Positions 44,228-54,199 of a stretch of DNA of 64,000 nt are shown here, in pieces. Source of the stretch: RPQJ01 sp963744735 (lineage in GTDB: Bacteria > Pseudomonadota > Gammaproteobacteria > Steroidobacterales > Steroidobacteraceae); the NCBI GenBank assembly GCA_963744735.1, contig CAVUVH010000002.1, positions 186,001 through 250,000 of the forward strand, in the 5' to 3' direction. How positions within the stretch are numbered: the first letter of the stretch is position 1; each line of letters begins with the position of its first letter. Made by a program: the position numbers and the translations under genes. The notes under the pieces are model-generated. The model saw only the letters and a program-made list of their open reading frames with translations. It searched no databases and had not been told where the DNA came from.

Positions 44228-44821
44228 CTATCTCGACGCCGATTCAGCCTTGGCAGTGACCGCCGGCGCCCCGTGCCGCAGGCGCAGCACGCGGGTCTCC
44301 CCGGGACTCGGCATGACCACGACGTAGATCGCGTCGAATTCGTCGTCCGGCATGACGACGTCGTGACCGCTCAGCTGGCTGATCACGCCCGGCAGCGTCG
44401 TGGCATAGCCGACGACGGCGACCGTCTTGCCGCGGTGTTCACGCTTGATCCTGGCGGCCAGCCCGGACCAGTCGCTGCTGGCCAGCACGTTGATGGGCAG
44501 CTTGAATTCGTTGGCGACCGGTGCCGCCGTCTGCTGCGCCCGGCGCGTGTCGGCGGCGTACAGGTAGTCCACCTTGCGATCGGCGAGCACGTCGTTGAGC
44601 AGCGTGCCGAGCCCTGCGACGCGCTTCTCGCCCGCCGCCGTCAGGTCCGGGTCCCCGGACGCGCTTTCGCCTGCTTCGGCGTGGCGCACCAGCACGACCA
44701 CCGTGGTCTTCGCCCAGGTTCCCAGCCAATAGAAGCCGGCCGCCGCCATCAGCACGCCGAGCAGCGGGATCAGCAGCGGCGCCATGAAGGGCCGGCGGCG
44801 TAGCTTGGTCAGCGGGTCCAT
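44228..44821 (-). CDS. Membrane-anchored histidine phosphatase superfamily protein, second His replaced
   Basis: The intact 197-residue protein has one membrane helix (FMAPLLIPLLGVLMAAAGFYWLG, residues ~12-34). A phosphoglycerate-mutase-like domain follows: VVVLVRHAEAGESASGDPDLTAAGEKRVAGL (RHG-type motif as RHAE), YLYAADTRRAQQTAAPVANEF, then TVAVVGYATTLPGVISQLSG. In active family members the last motif is VGHSNTxP; here the catalytic His is Tyr (codon TAT). Activity is therefore doubtful and a binding role is possible. It is followed on the minus strand side by apbE, 7 bases away. Confidence 0.85.
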   Translation of the reverse strand: MDPLTKLRRRPFMAPLLIPLLGVLMAAAGFYWLGTWAKTTVVVLVRHAEAGESASGDPDLTAAGEKRVAGLGTLLNDVLADRKVDYLYAADTRRAQQTAAPVANEFKLPINVLASSDWSGLAARIKREHRGKTVAVVGYATTLPGVISQLSGHDVVMPDDEFDAIYVVVMPSPGETRVLRLRHGAPAVTAKAESASR

Positions 44822-44828
44822 CGGTGCA

Positions 44829-45893
44829 TCATAGCGAATCAGGCAGGTCGCCCGGCTCGATCCAGGCCGCAAAAGCCGGCGAAGCCCGCAGTCGCCAGCC
44901 GTCGCCATCGTCCCGGCGCTCGACGAACAGGGCCGGCACACCGTGCGCCGTGGCCCAGCGCAGTCCCGGCCCGGTTCCCATCACGGTCAGGGCCGTCGCC
45001 AGGGCGTCCGCCCGCGCGGCCAGCGGATCGAGCACCGTCACCGAGGCGAGCGCGCCCTCGACCGGGCGCCCCGTGCGCGGATCGAGCGTGTGCGAATAGG
45101 CCCGGCCGGCCGCATCGATGCGCGCGTCGCGATAATCGCCCGAGGTGGAGACTGCCATGTCCCGCAGGCGCAGGCCGACCAGCGGCTCGCGCGCGAGGGC
45201 GCGCGGCACCTCGACCGCGATACGCCAGGCACCACCGCCCGGACGCTCGCCGCGCGCACGCACCTCGCCGCCGATCTCGACCAGGTACTCGCGATAGTGG
45301 AGCGCATCGAGCGCCGTGGCGATGCGATCCACGGCGTGCCCTGGCGCAATGCCGTCGACCGTCAGGCGCATGCCGGGCACGGTCTTGCGCACCGCAGGCA
45401 CGGTCGTGTCCCGCAGTTCGAGCCGCCCGTGGCCGACGGCCTGCAGGGCCTGTTCGATCTGCGCCGGCGTGGGCGGCACGAGTACGGCACCCGGCCCGGT
45501 GTCGGCGGCGCCGAAACCCCACGCGTCCAGCAAGGGCGCGACGGTGATGTCGAACGCCCCGCCAGTCGCCAGGCTGACCTGCCGTGCCTGCTGCAGCACC
45601 TGCCAGAGTTCCGGCGAGACGCTGATCCAGTCGCGCGATGCAGCGCGATTCAGGCGTGCGAGTTCGCTGTCGTCGCGGTAGGTCGACAGCGTGCGATCGA
45701 CCTCCCGCAGCACCGTGTCGATGGCCGCCTGCACCGCCTCGCGCCGCGCCGGCGTGTCGGCCGCGGTCACCGTCACGTGATACGTCGTGCCCATCGTCGC
45801 GCCGGCGAACTGCGCGGGCCCGGCCGGACTTCCGCAGCCAGCGAGCGCGACGAACGCCATCAGCACGGATGTCCCGGGCATCCACCGCCGCAT
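44829..45893 (-). CDS. apbE: FAD:protein FMN transferase ApbE
   Basis: ApbE attaches FMN to a Thr/Ser of flavoproteins such as NqrB/C and RnfG. The intact 354-residue lipoprotein has lipobox ALAGC (Cys near residue 20). It shows GATMGTTYHVTV, ARQVSLATGGAFDITVAPLLDAWGFG, GIAPGHAVDRIATALDAL, the STSGDYRDARIDAAGRAYSHTLDPRTG region with the FAD/Mg site, and DALATALTVMGT. No flavoprotein target is in the window. Confidence 0.95.
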   Translation of the reverse strand: MRRWMPGTSVLMAFVALAGCGSPAGPAQFAGATMGTTYHVTVTAADTPARREAVQAAIDTVLREVDRTLSTYRDDSELARLNRAASRDWISVSPELWQVLQQARQVSLATGGAFDITVAPLLDAWGFGAADTGPGAVLVPPTPAQIEQALQAVGHGRLELRDTTVPAVRKTVPGMRLTVDGIAPGHAVDRIATALDALHYREYLVEIGGEVRARGERPGGGAWRIAVEVPRALAREPLVGLRLRDMAVSTSGDYRDARIDAAGRAYSHTLDPRTGRPVEGALASVTVLDPLAARADALATALTVMGTGPGLRWATAHGVPALFVERRDDGDGWRLRASPAFAAWIEPGDLPDSL

Positions 45894-45925
45894 CGGGCAT
45901 GACTCGCGGGTCACTGGCGCGCGGG

Positions 45926-47498
45926 TCACTGGCGCGCGATCGCTGCCTTGCCGCCGCGCAGCACGAACTTCTGGATCTTGCCGGTGGCGGTCTTCGGCAG
46001 CTCGGTCACGAACGTGAACGCCGTCGGCACCTTGAAGTGTGCCATCGCGCCGCGCGCGAACTCTCGCAGTTCCCCGGCCGTCAGTGTCGCCCCCGGACGC
46101 AGGACGACGAACGCATGCGGCGACTCGCCCCAGCGCTCGTGCGGCATGCCGACGACCGCGACTTCGAGCACGGCCGGATGACGCAGCAGCGCCCCTTCGA
46201 CCTCGATCGAGGAGATGTTCTCGCCACCGCTGATGATCACGTCCTTGTAGCGGTCGCGGATCTCCACGTAGCCGTCGGCGTGCACGACTGCGGCGTCGCC
46301 GGTGTGGAACCAGCCGCCTCGAAACGCCTGCTCCGTCGCGGCCGGGTCGTTGTAGTAGCCCTGCATCACGACATTGCCGCGCGCGACGATCTCGCCCAGG
46401 GTGGTGCCGTCGCGCGGCACGTCCTGCAGGTTCTCGTCGACCACGCGCAGTTCGCCCGAGGTCATCAGCTCGACGCCCTGGCGCGACTTGATCCGCGCGC
46501 GATCGGCCAGGTCGAGCGCGTCGTGCTCGGGCAGCGGCGCACAGATGGAGATGAACGGCGCCGTCTCGGTCAGTCCGTAAACCTGCGTGACCGTCCAGCC
46601 GAGCTCGTCCTCGAAGCGTTCGATGGTGGCGGCGGCCGGCGGAGCGCCCGCGGTGACCACGCGCACGCCGCGGCGCAGCGTCCGGCGGCCCTCCTCCGGC
46701 CCGCTGGCGATCGCGATCAGCACCGTGGGCGCGGCGCAGAGCTGCGTGATGCCTTCCTCGTTGACCAGGCGATAGATCGACGCGGCATCGACCTGCCGCA
46801 GGCACACGTGACGCGCCGCCGCCGCCGTGACGATCCAGGTGTAGGTCCAGCCGTTGGCGTGGAACATCGGCAGAGTCCACAGGAACCGGTCGGCCGGCGT
46901 CAGCGGCAGGTGCGCCAGTGTGCCGACCGCATTCACCCAGGCATTGCGATGGGTGATCATCACGCCCTTCGGGCGCGAGGTGGTGCCGCTGGTGTAGTTG
47001 ATCGACAGCAGGTCGCCCTCCGCGATCGCCGGCCGCGGGAACTGCCCGTCGCTGGCGGCGAGCAGTGCCTCGTACTCGAGCCAGCCGGGCTTGCTGCCCT
47101 CGAGCGCGACGAAATGCTCGACGGTGGTCATCTGGCCGCGGACCTGGTCGACCGTATCAAGGTAGTCCGCGTGCACGCACAGCACCTTGCTGCCGCTGTG
47201 GTTGGCGAGGTAGACGAAGTCATCCGCCACGAGGCGATAGTTCAGCGGCACGATCACCGCGCCCAGCTGCGGCACGGCGTAGTACTGCTCGAGGTGCTGG
47301 TGGGTGTTGGGCGCCAGCGTCGCGACGCGATCGCCCGGCCGCACGCCCAGCTGCCAGAGCGCCGCCGACCACTGGTCGCAGCGCCGGCCAAGCTGCTCGT
47401 ACGAGAGACGCAGCTGCGCCATCGACCACCGCCAGCCGCTGGCCATGCAGCTTGCGCGCACGGCGCAGGAAATCGATGGGCGTCAGTGCGGTTTCCAT
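45926..47498 (-). CDS. AMP-forming acyl-CoA synthetase (one frameshift)
   Basis: An adenylate-forming ligase of about 523 residues. The start is METALTPIDFLRRARKLHGQRLAVVDG. A break near 47425 joins it to LRLSYEQLGRRCDQWSAAL. The motifs are INYTSGTTSRPKGVMITHRNAW (A3, phosphate loop), TQVYGLTETAPFI (A5), GWFHTGDAAVVHADGYVEIRDRYKDVIISGGENISSIEVE (A7-A8), and ELPKTATGKIQKFVLR (A10 catalytic Lys). The substrate is probably a medium- or long-chain acid, but it cannot be read from sequence. It lies 27 bases upstream of apbE on the same strand. Confidence 0.9.
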
Positions 47499-47517
47499 CG
47501 CGATCGCCTCCGGCGGG

Positions 47518-48034
47518 TCAGCGTCGAGAGCGAATCACGACGGTGCCCGCCAGCTTGTCGTGCCAGCCCTGCTTGCGGGGGTCGAACGCCACGAGCCACT
47601 CTGAGTCCGGCGCCGACGCCGATCTCGACGTTTGCACGCTAGATGTGCGATAGCCATGCCCGCGGCGAGAACCCAGACCAGGCCCATGAACAACGGGATG
47701 ATCGAGACGAAATAGCCCAGGTACCGACCCACCGACTGGCCCAGGCCCATGGCCGCGCCGCTCCTGGCGTCCACGATCCTGAGTCCCAGCATCATCTTGC
47801 CGGGCGTGGCCGATCGGTACATCCAGAAAACGATGACCGCCAGCGAGGCAGCAGCCAGGACAGCAGGACATCCGCCGGGCCTGCAAACACGCCTGTTCGC
47901 CCGGGATCGAAGTAGTCCCAGCCATAGATCCAGACCAGCGGCGGCAGGGTCAGCATCGCCACGAGCACCGTGTCGATCAGCGATGCAGCGGTCCTGATCC
48001 AGAACCCCGCGTACTCGTGTGGATCGTCGTGCAT
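47518..48034 (-). CDS. RDD family membrane protein (frameshifts)
   Basis: About 172 codons. The start MHDDPHEYAGFWIRTAASLIDTVLVAMLTLPPLVWIYG includes the RDD-type Arg and Asp in the first helix. Breaks near 47870 and 47630 separate it from AVIVFWMYRSATPGKMMLGLRIVDARSGAAMGLGQSVGRYLGYFVSIIPLFMGLVWV and the end WLVAFDPRKQGWHDKLAGTVVIRSR. TPGKMMLGLRIVD and KQGWHDKLAGTVV are RDD hallmarks. Some RDD proteins act in cation transport, but the function here is unknown. It is 19 bases from the acyl-CoA synthetase start, on the same strand. Confidence 0.85.
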
Positions 48035-48045
48035 GGGGCAATGGC

Positions 48046-48137
48046 TGGCGGAGAGGGTGGGATTCGAACCCACGTACACCCGTTAAGATGTAACTGGAAT
48101 TCCAGTCCAGCGCCTTCGACCACTCGGCCACCTCTCC
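48046..48137 (-). tRNA. tRNA-Ser (anticodon GGA)
   Basis: This is a 92-base class II tRNA on the minus strand. GGAGAGG pairs with the 3' CCTCTCC, the D arm is TGGCCGAGTGGTCGAAGGC, and the anticodon arm is CTGGA-CTGGAAT-TCCAG. It has a long variable arm, the T arm GTGGGTTCGAATCCCAC, discriminator G, and encoded CCA. It reads UCC/UCU. Confidence 0.96.
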
Positions 48138-48211
48138 GGACAGGGGGCGCAAGGTTACACGCCCGTCGACCGAGCGGCTAGTCTGGCCTGGCTGCGTGTG
48201 CGGCGGCCGGC

Positions 48212-49093
48212 TCAGCCGAGGCGGACGTCGGCCGCGCGCATGGCCGCCAGCACCTCGTCCTCGAGCCGTTCGGACAAGGGCAGGAGCGGCAGGCGGATGC
48301 CGCGGTCGATCAGGCCCAGGCGCGCGACGGCCCACTTGACCGGGGTCGGGTTGGGCTCGACGAACAATGCATTGTGCAGCGGCATCAGCCGCGCCTGGAT
48401 CTCGGCCGCATCGTCGTGCCGGCCGGCCAGCCCGGCGGCGCAGAGATCGTGCATCGCGCGCGGTGCCACGTTGGCGGTCACCGAGATCACGCCGCAGGCA
48501 CCGCGCCGGATCAGCTCCGGGGCGGTCGGGTCGTCGCCGCTCAGCAGCAGGAAGCCCGGCCGCGCGCCCTGCAGGATCGAGGCGGCACGCGCGAGGTCGC
48601 CCGTGGCTTCCTTGATGCCGGCAATGCGCGGATGCGCCGACAGCCGGACCACGGTCTCGGGCAGCAGGTCGCAGGCGGTGCGCCCGGGGACGTTGTAGAG
48701 GATGACCGGCAGCTGCACCGAGTCGGCGATGGCCGAGAAATGGCGGAACATGCCTTCCTGGGTCGGCCGGTTGTAGTACGGCACCACCGTGAGCAGGCCG
48801 TCGGCGCCCGCGGCGGCCAGCGCCCGGGACAGCTCGATGCTCTTCGCCGTGCTGTTGGTGCCGCTGCCGGCGATCACGGGCATCCGGCCCGCCAGCCGGG
48901 CCTTGGCGCGCCGCACCAGGTCGACGACTTCGGCGGTTTCCAGCGTCGGGGATTCCCCCGTGGTGCCGCCCACCACGACCCCGTCGGTGCCTTCGGCCAC
49001 GTGAAAATCGAGCAGGCGATCCCAGGCCGGGAAGTCAACTGCACCGTCTGCCTGCATGGGCGTGACGAGCGCCGGGATGCTGCCCTTGAACAT
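48212..49093 (-). CDS. dapA: 4-hydroxy-tetrahydrodipicolinate synthase
   Basis: DapA condenses pyruvate with aspartate semialdehyde in lysine and diaminopimelate synthesis. The intact 293-residue protein shows the TIM-barrel motifs FKGSIPALVTPM, VGGTTGESPTLE, VVPYYNRPTQEGMFRHF (active-site Tyr region), YNVPGRTACDL and GIKEATGDLARA (Schiff-base Lys). It is divergent from gcvR, the order seen in E. coli around dapA-gcvR-bcp. Confidence 0.97.
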   Translation of the reverse strand: MFKGSIPALVTPMQADGAVDFPAWDRLLDFHVAEGTDGVVVGGTTGESPTLETAEVVDLVRRAKARLAGRMPVIAGSGTNSTAKSIELSRALAAAGADGLLTVVPYYNRPTQEGMFRHFSAIADSVQLPVILYNVPGRTACDLLPETVVRLSAHPRIAGIKEATGDLARAASILQGARPGFLLLSGDDPTAPELIRRGACGVISVTANVAPRAMHDLCAAGLAGRHDDAAEIQARLMPLHNALFVEPNPTPVKWAVARLGLIDRGIRLPLLPLSERLEDEVLAAMRAADVRLG

Positions 49094-49206
49094 TTCCGCC
49101 CCTTGCTGGGTGAATCTTGAATGCTACTGAAGCGCGGAGCGGCGAAGCAAGGCAAAATCGCGGTACACCCGCCGCCATGGCGCCAGTACACTGAGTCCAG
49201 ACATCC

Positions 49207-49737
49207 ATGAAGCAACTGATCGCGATCTGTGCCATCGGCAACGACCGGACCGGGCTGGTCTACGACCTGACCCGTGTCGTCGTCGAGTGTGGCGGCAACA
49301 TCCTCGAAAGCCGCATGACCGCGCTCGGCGCGGAGTTTGCCATGCTGCTGCTCGTCGGCGGCAACTGGCACACCCTGGCCAAGCTCGAGGGCGAACTCGC
49401 CAAGCTGGGCGAGGCCTCGGGGCTCACGATCACGGCACGCCGCACCGAGCAGCGACCGCCGCGCGTCGACATGGTCAGCTACTCCGCCGACGTCGTCTGC
49501 CTCGACCAGCCGGGCGTGCTGCACGCGTTGTCGGGCTTCTTCTCGGCGCGCGGCATCGACGTCGGCGACATCACCACGCGCACCTACAACGCTGCGCACA
49601 CGGGTGCGCCGATGTTCTCGGTCTACATGGTCATGCACGTGCCGACGCGGATCCACATTGCCGCGCTGCGCGAAGAATTCATGGACCTGTGCGACCACAT
49701 GAACCTCGATGCGATCCTCGAACCCCTCAAGGCCTGA
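49207..49737 (+). CDS. gcvR: Glycine cleavage system transcriptional repressor GcvR (two ACT domains)
   Basis: The intact 176-residue protein has an ACT domain at 1-80 (LIAICAIGNDRTGLVYDLTRVVVECGGNILESRMTALG) and a second at ~90-170 (VCLDQPGVLHALSGFFSARGIDVGDITTRTY). GcvR binds glycine and GcvA to control gcvTHP in E. coli. Here that role is inferred from homology and from its place between dapA and bcp. Confidence 0.88.
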   Translation: MKQLIAICAIGNDRTGLVYDLTRVVVECGGNILESRMTALGAEFAMLLLVGGNWHTLAKLEGELAKLGEASGLTITARRTEQRPPRVDMVSYSADVVCLDQPGVLHALSGFFSARGIDVGDITTRTYNAAHTGAPMFSVYMVMHVPTRIHIAALREEFMDLCDHMNLDAILEPLKA

Positions 49738-49744
49738 GCACCCC

Positions 49745-50220
49745 ATGCCCGACAAGACCGTCGCCCTCGACCGCAAGGTCCCTGCATTTGCGCTGCCCGC
49801 CAGCGGCGGCGGCAAGTGGAAGCTGGCCGATGCCGCCGGCAAGCACCTGGTGATCTACTTCTATCCCAAGGACGCCACGTCCGGCTGCACCCGTGAAGGC
49901 GAGGCGTTCCGCGACCTGCATGCCCGAAGTTCCGCAAGGCCGGCGCCGAGATCGTGGGCGTCTCGCCGGACAGCGTCGCGTCGCACGAGAAGTTCATCGC
50001 CAAGTACGGCTTCACCTTTCCGCTGCTGGCCGACGAGGACAAGACCGTGTGCCAGCTGTTCGGCGTGTGGAAGGAAAAGAGCATGTACGGCAGGAAGTAC
50101 ATGGGCGTCGAACGCAGCACGTTCCTGCTCGACGCCAAGGGCGTGCTGCGGCACGAATGGCGCAAGGTCAAGGTGCCGGGCCACGCCGAAGAAGTGCTCG
50201 CCGCCGTGACGGCGCTCTGA
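49745..50220 (+). CDS. Bcp-type peroxiredoxin lacking the +5 resolving cysteine (one frameshift)
   Basis: About 158 residues. It has DKTVALDRKVPAFALPASGGGKWKL and YFYPKDATSGCTREGEAFRDL, with the peroxidatic Cys in SGCT. Where the paralogue at 43730 has a second Cys five residues on, this protein has Glu (REGEAF), so it probably uses another reductant or an intermolecular partner. After a break near 49930 come KFRKAGAEIVGVSPDSVASHEKFIAKYGFTFPLLADED and the end. It starts 7 bases after the gcvR stop. Confidence 0.88.
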
Positions 50221-50282
50221 GCGCGCGGCCAGGCCGCACGCCGAACACCCCTTCCCTTCCCCGATCGCAGCGGAGCCTGAGT

Positions 50283-51711
50283 TTGGCCAAGTCACGGAAG
50301 CAGCAGAACGAACCCCGCAAGGTCTACGTCCTCGACACCAACGTCATGATGCACGACCCCTCGGCCATCTTCCGGTTCGAGGAACACGACATCTTCATCC
50401 CGATGACGGTGCTCGAGGAACTCGACGCCGGCAAGAAGGGCCTGTCCGAAGCCGCGCGCAACGTGCGGCAGGTGAGCCGCTTCCTCGACGAGCTGATGGC
50501 GAATGCCGACAAGGCGCAGATCGATCGCGGCATCGAACTGCCCAGCGCCAAGTACTCGCCCTCGGGCAAGCGGCCGCCGAGCGGCCGGCTGTTCTTCCAG
50601 ACCCGGCAGCTGCAGGGCGGCCTGCCCGAGCACCCTGCCCGGCCACGGCGCCGACAACGCGATCCTCGCGCAGACGCTGGCCCTGCAGCAGCAGAACCCG
50701 GAGGCGCGCGTGACGCTGGTGTCGAAGGACATCAACCTGCGCATCAAGGCCGCGATCCTCGGCGTGCAGGCCGAGGACTATTCCAGCGACAAGACCATCG
50801 AGGACGCCGACCTGCTCTACACCGGCGTCGAGCAGCTGCCGGCCAATTTCTGGGACAAGGCCGGGCGCAGGCTCGAGTCCTGGCACGAGAACGGCGGCCG
50901 CACTTTCTACCGGGTGCGCGGCAAGCTGGTGGCCAACTGGGCGCCGAACCAGTTCGTGTACCAGGCCGGCGAGCACGGGCTCGAAGGCATCGTGCGCTCG
51001 ATCGAAGGCGATGCCGCGGTGATCGAAGTGGTGCGCGACTACCGCAGCGAGCGCCACGGCGTCTGGGGCATCAGCGCGCGCAACCGCGAGCAGAACTTCG
51101 CGCTCAACCTGCTGCTCGACCCGGACATCGACTTCGTCACGATCCTCGGTCCGGCCGGCACCGGCAAGACGCTGCTGACACTGGCTGCCGGCCTGTCGCA
51201 GGCGCTCGAGACCAATCGCTTCACCGAGATCATCATGACGCGCGTGACGATCCCGCTGGGCGAGGACATCGGCTTCCTGCCGGGCACGGAGGAGGAAAAG
51301 ATGGAGCCCTGGATGGGCGCCCTGATGGACAACCTCGAGGTGCTGACGCAGAGCCAGGAAGGCGGCAGCTGGGGTCGCGCCGCCACCAACGACCTGCTGC
51401 GCAACCGCATCAAGATCCGCTCCCTCAACTTCATGCGCGGCCGCACCTTCCTCAACCGCTACCTGATCCTGGACGAGGCGCAGAACCTGACGCCCAAGCA
51501 GATGAAGGCGCTGGTCACGCGCGCCGGTCCGGGCACCAAGCTGGTGTGCCTCGGCAACATCGCCCAGATCGACTCGCCCTACCTCTCGGAGACGACCTGC
51601 GGCCTCACCTACGTGGTCAACCGGTTCCGCGGCTGGAAGCACTACGGTCACATCACGCTGACCCGTGGCGAGCGCTCGCGCCTGGCCGACTTCGCCTCGG
51701 AAGCCCTGTAG
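50283..51711 (+). CDS. PIN domain - PhoH-like ATPase (one frameshift)
   Basis: About 475 residues. An N-terminal PIN domain (KVYVLDTNVMMHDPSAIFRFEEHDIFIPMTVLEELDAGKKG) carries the acidic nuclease residues, and DNAILAQTLALQQ...RVTLVSKDINLRIKA completes it after a break near 50631, where an extra C follows GAG. Then comes the PhoH ATPase: TILGPAGTGKTLLTLAAGLSQA (Walker A), EIIMTRVTIPLGEDIGFLPGTEEEKMEPWMGALMD, RYLILDEAQNLTPKQMKALVTRAG (Walker B). PIN-PhoH (PhoH2) proteins couple RNA unwinding to cleavage. The start is a TTG (LAKSRKQQ). Confidence 0.9.
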
Positions 51712-51757
51712 GCGTGCCCGGGGAACCCCCGGCGGGCCCGCCTGTCTGAGCGAAAGC

Positions 51758-53283
51758 ATGACCTCCATCGCAACCCTGCGCCGCGGCCTCGCCGGCCTGC
51801 TCCTTGCCACGGGGCTCGCCGCGACGGCCGGGCCGGCCGTGGCCCAGTCCACCACGCAGGACCAGCTGCCCGAGATGGGCACGGCCGCCCAGGCGACCCT
51901 GAGTCTCGAGGACGAGTCGCGCATCGGCCGCATGGTCATGCGCGACCTGCGCGAATCGGGCATGGCGCTCGAAGACCCGGAAGTCCACGAATACATCCAG
52001 TCGCTGGGCCTGCGGCTGTCGAGCCAGGCGCAGGACGGCAACCGCGAGTTCAACTTCTTCATCGTGCGCGACCCGGCGATCAATGCCTTCGCGCTGCCGG
52101 GCGGATTCGTCGGCATTCACTCGGGCCTGCTGCTCGAAACGCGCAACGAAAGCGAACTGGCCGGCGTGCTGGCGCACGAAGTCGCGCACGTCACCCAGCG
52201 GCACATCGCGCGCGGGCTCGAGGCGCAGTCGCGCGCCAACCTGGTCTCGACCGCGGCGATGCTGGCGGCGATCCTGATGGGCGCCAGCCGGCGGCAGCTC
52301 GGATGCCACGCTCGGCGCAATCACGGCCGCGCAGAACATGGCCGCCCAGGCCAGCATCAACTTCACCCGCGAGAACGAGTACGAGGCCGATCGCATCGGG
52401 ATGGGAGTGCTGGCCGCCGCCGGTTTCGACCCCAACGGGATGCCGGCGTTCTTCGACACGATGTTCCGCCGCACCCAGCTCGGCCCGGACCGCGTGCCGG
52501 AACTCCTGCGCACCCACCCGGTCACCAGCAACCGCATCGCCGAGTCAAAGGACCGCGCCCAGCAGTACCCGCCGGTCGCGGCGAAGGACAGCCTGAGCTA
52601 CGCGCTGATGAAGGAGCGGATTCGCGTGCTGCTGATCGCGCGCGACGCCGATCCGCGCGATTACTACGACGCGCTGACCCGCAACGAAGCCGACCTCTCG
52701 CTGGCGCAGTCCTATGGCCGCGGCATTGCGCAGCTGTATGGCGGCGACGCCGCGGCGGCCGTCAAGTCGCTGAAGCGCCTGCACGACGAGTACCCGGAGG
52801 TGCTGGCGTTCCACACGGCGCTGGGCCAGTCGCAGCTTGCCGCAGGCGACACGGACGGCGCACTGCGCACGCTCGAACACGCCCGGGAACTGGCCCCGCG
52901 CAACGTCCCGGTGACCGTGCGTTACGGCGAGGCGCTGCTGCAGGCCGGGCGGCCGAAGCGTGCGCACGAGGTCCTGCTCGACCTGTTCAACAACGTCCCC
53001 CCGACCCAGGACCAGATCCGGCTCACCGCCATTGCCGCCAACGCGGCCGGCGACGTCGCCGACGCGTACTCCTACATGGCCGAATACCACCTGATGGGCG
53101 GCGACCTGATGCTGGCCATCAACCAGCTGGAACTGGCACTGTCCGTGCCGGGCATCAACGAGCAGCAGCGTTCCAAGTTCGTGGCTCGCCTGCAAGGAAA
53201 TCCGGGAATGGCTGCCGAAAGAGCGCAACCGCTCGAGGCCGCCGGGCGAACAGTCGCCGTCGGGCCAGCGATCGCCGGGCTGA
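51758..53283 (+). CDS. bepA: Periplasmic M48 metalloprotease/chaperone with TPRs, BepA-like (frameshifts)
   Basis: BepA assists LptD/BAM assembly and degrades misfolded outer-membrane proteins. It has a signal peptide (GLLLATGLAATAGPAVAQ), then DPAINAFALPGGFVGIHSGLLL and ELAGVLAHEVAHVTQRHIARGLE (HExxH zinc site). After a break near 52285, where an extra C follows GCCAGC, come NFTRENEYEADRIGMGVLAAAGFDP (third ligand Glu) and LRTHPVTSNRIAES. TPR repeats follow (AFHTALGQSQLAAGDTDGALRTLEHA, VTVRYGEALLQAGRPKRAHEVL). A second break near 53190 restores a typical end, RLQEIREWLPKERN, with the stop at 53283. Confidence 0.93.
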
Positions 53284-53353
53284 ACTCCGCTCTGATCGCT
53301 AAAATGCCGGCACCCTGGACGGATCACTGATCCGCCCGCAACGGACGGATGCT

Positions 53354-54169
53354 ATGTACTCGCCTGAAATCACCCCGCGCTCCGCGCGGATGCGCTCCTG
53401 CCTGACGGCATTGCTGGCGTTCTCCGCGCTGGGTCTCGCCGGCTGCGCGACCACGGCGCCGGACGGCAGTCCGCGGGAGCGAAACCCGGACCCGTGGGAG
53501 CCGATGAACCGCGGCATCTTCCGCTTCAACGACGCGATCGACCGCAATGCGCTGCGGCCGGTCGCCGTCGCCTATCGCGACCACACGCCGAAGGTGGTGC
53601 AGACGGGCGTCGGCAACTTCTACGAGAACCTGAGCTACCCGACCACGATCCTGCACCTGGTGCTGCAGGGCAAGTTCAAGTCCAGCGCGCGTGCCACCGG
53701 ACGCTTCCTGCTCAACACGACCCTCGGCTGGGGCGGCGTGATCGATGTCGCCTCGGGCGGAACGTCCCTGCCCACGTACGACGAGGATTCCGGCCAGACG
53801 CTCGGCTGGTGGGGCGTGCCGCCGGGGCCTTACCTGGTGCTGCCGTTCCTCGGACCGGCCACGGTGCGCGATGCCCCCGCGCGCGTCGCCGACGATTTCA
53901 CGCAGCCTTTCCGCTGGTACAACGCCGACAACGAGCGCTGGTTCTCGCTGGCACTGAGCCTGGTCGACATGCGCGCGCGGCTGCTGCCCTATGACCGCCT
54001 GGTGCAGGAGGCGTACGACCCGTATGTTTTCGTGCGCGACGCGTTCCTGCAGCGCCGGCTGTACGCGGTGTTCGACGGCAACATCCCGGCGCGCAAGCTC
54101 GGCACCGCTGGCGGTGACGACGAGAACTGGGCCGAGGAGGCGCTGCGCGGAGGACGAAGCGGCCGCTGA
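53354..54169 (+). CDS. mlaA: Phospholipid-binding outer-membrane lipoprotein MlaA (VacJ)
   Basis: MlaA removes phospholipids from the outer leaflet of the outer membrane and hands them to MlaC. The intact 271-residue protein has lipobox LAGC (Cys near 31), NPDPWEPMNRGIFRFNDAIDRNALRPVAVAYRDHTP, a conserved SYPTTILHLVLQGKFKSSARATGRFLLNTTLGWGG block, and LPTYDEDSGQTLGWWGVPPGPYLVLPFLGP. It converges on mlaFEDCB, so both halves of the pathway are adjacent. Confidence 0.95.
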   Translation: MYSPEITPRSARMRSCLTALLAFSALGLAGCATTAPDGSPRERNPDPWEPMNRGIFRFNDAIDRNALRPVAVAYRDHTPKVVQTGVGNFYENLSYPTTILHLVLQGKFKSSARATGRFLLNTTLGWGGVIDVASGGTSLPTYDEDSGQTLGWWGVPPGPYLVLPFLGPATVRDAPARVADDFTQPFRWYNADNERWFSLALSLVDMRARLLPYDRLVQEAYDPYVFVRDAFLQRRLYAVFDGNIPARKLGTAGGDDENWAEEALRGGRSGR

Positions 54170-54199
54170 CGAGGACGCGCAGTCGATAAATCAGGGACG

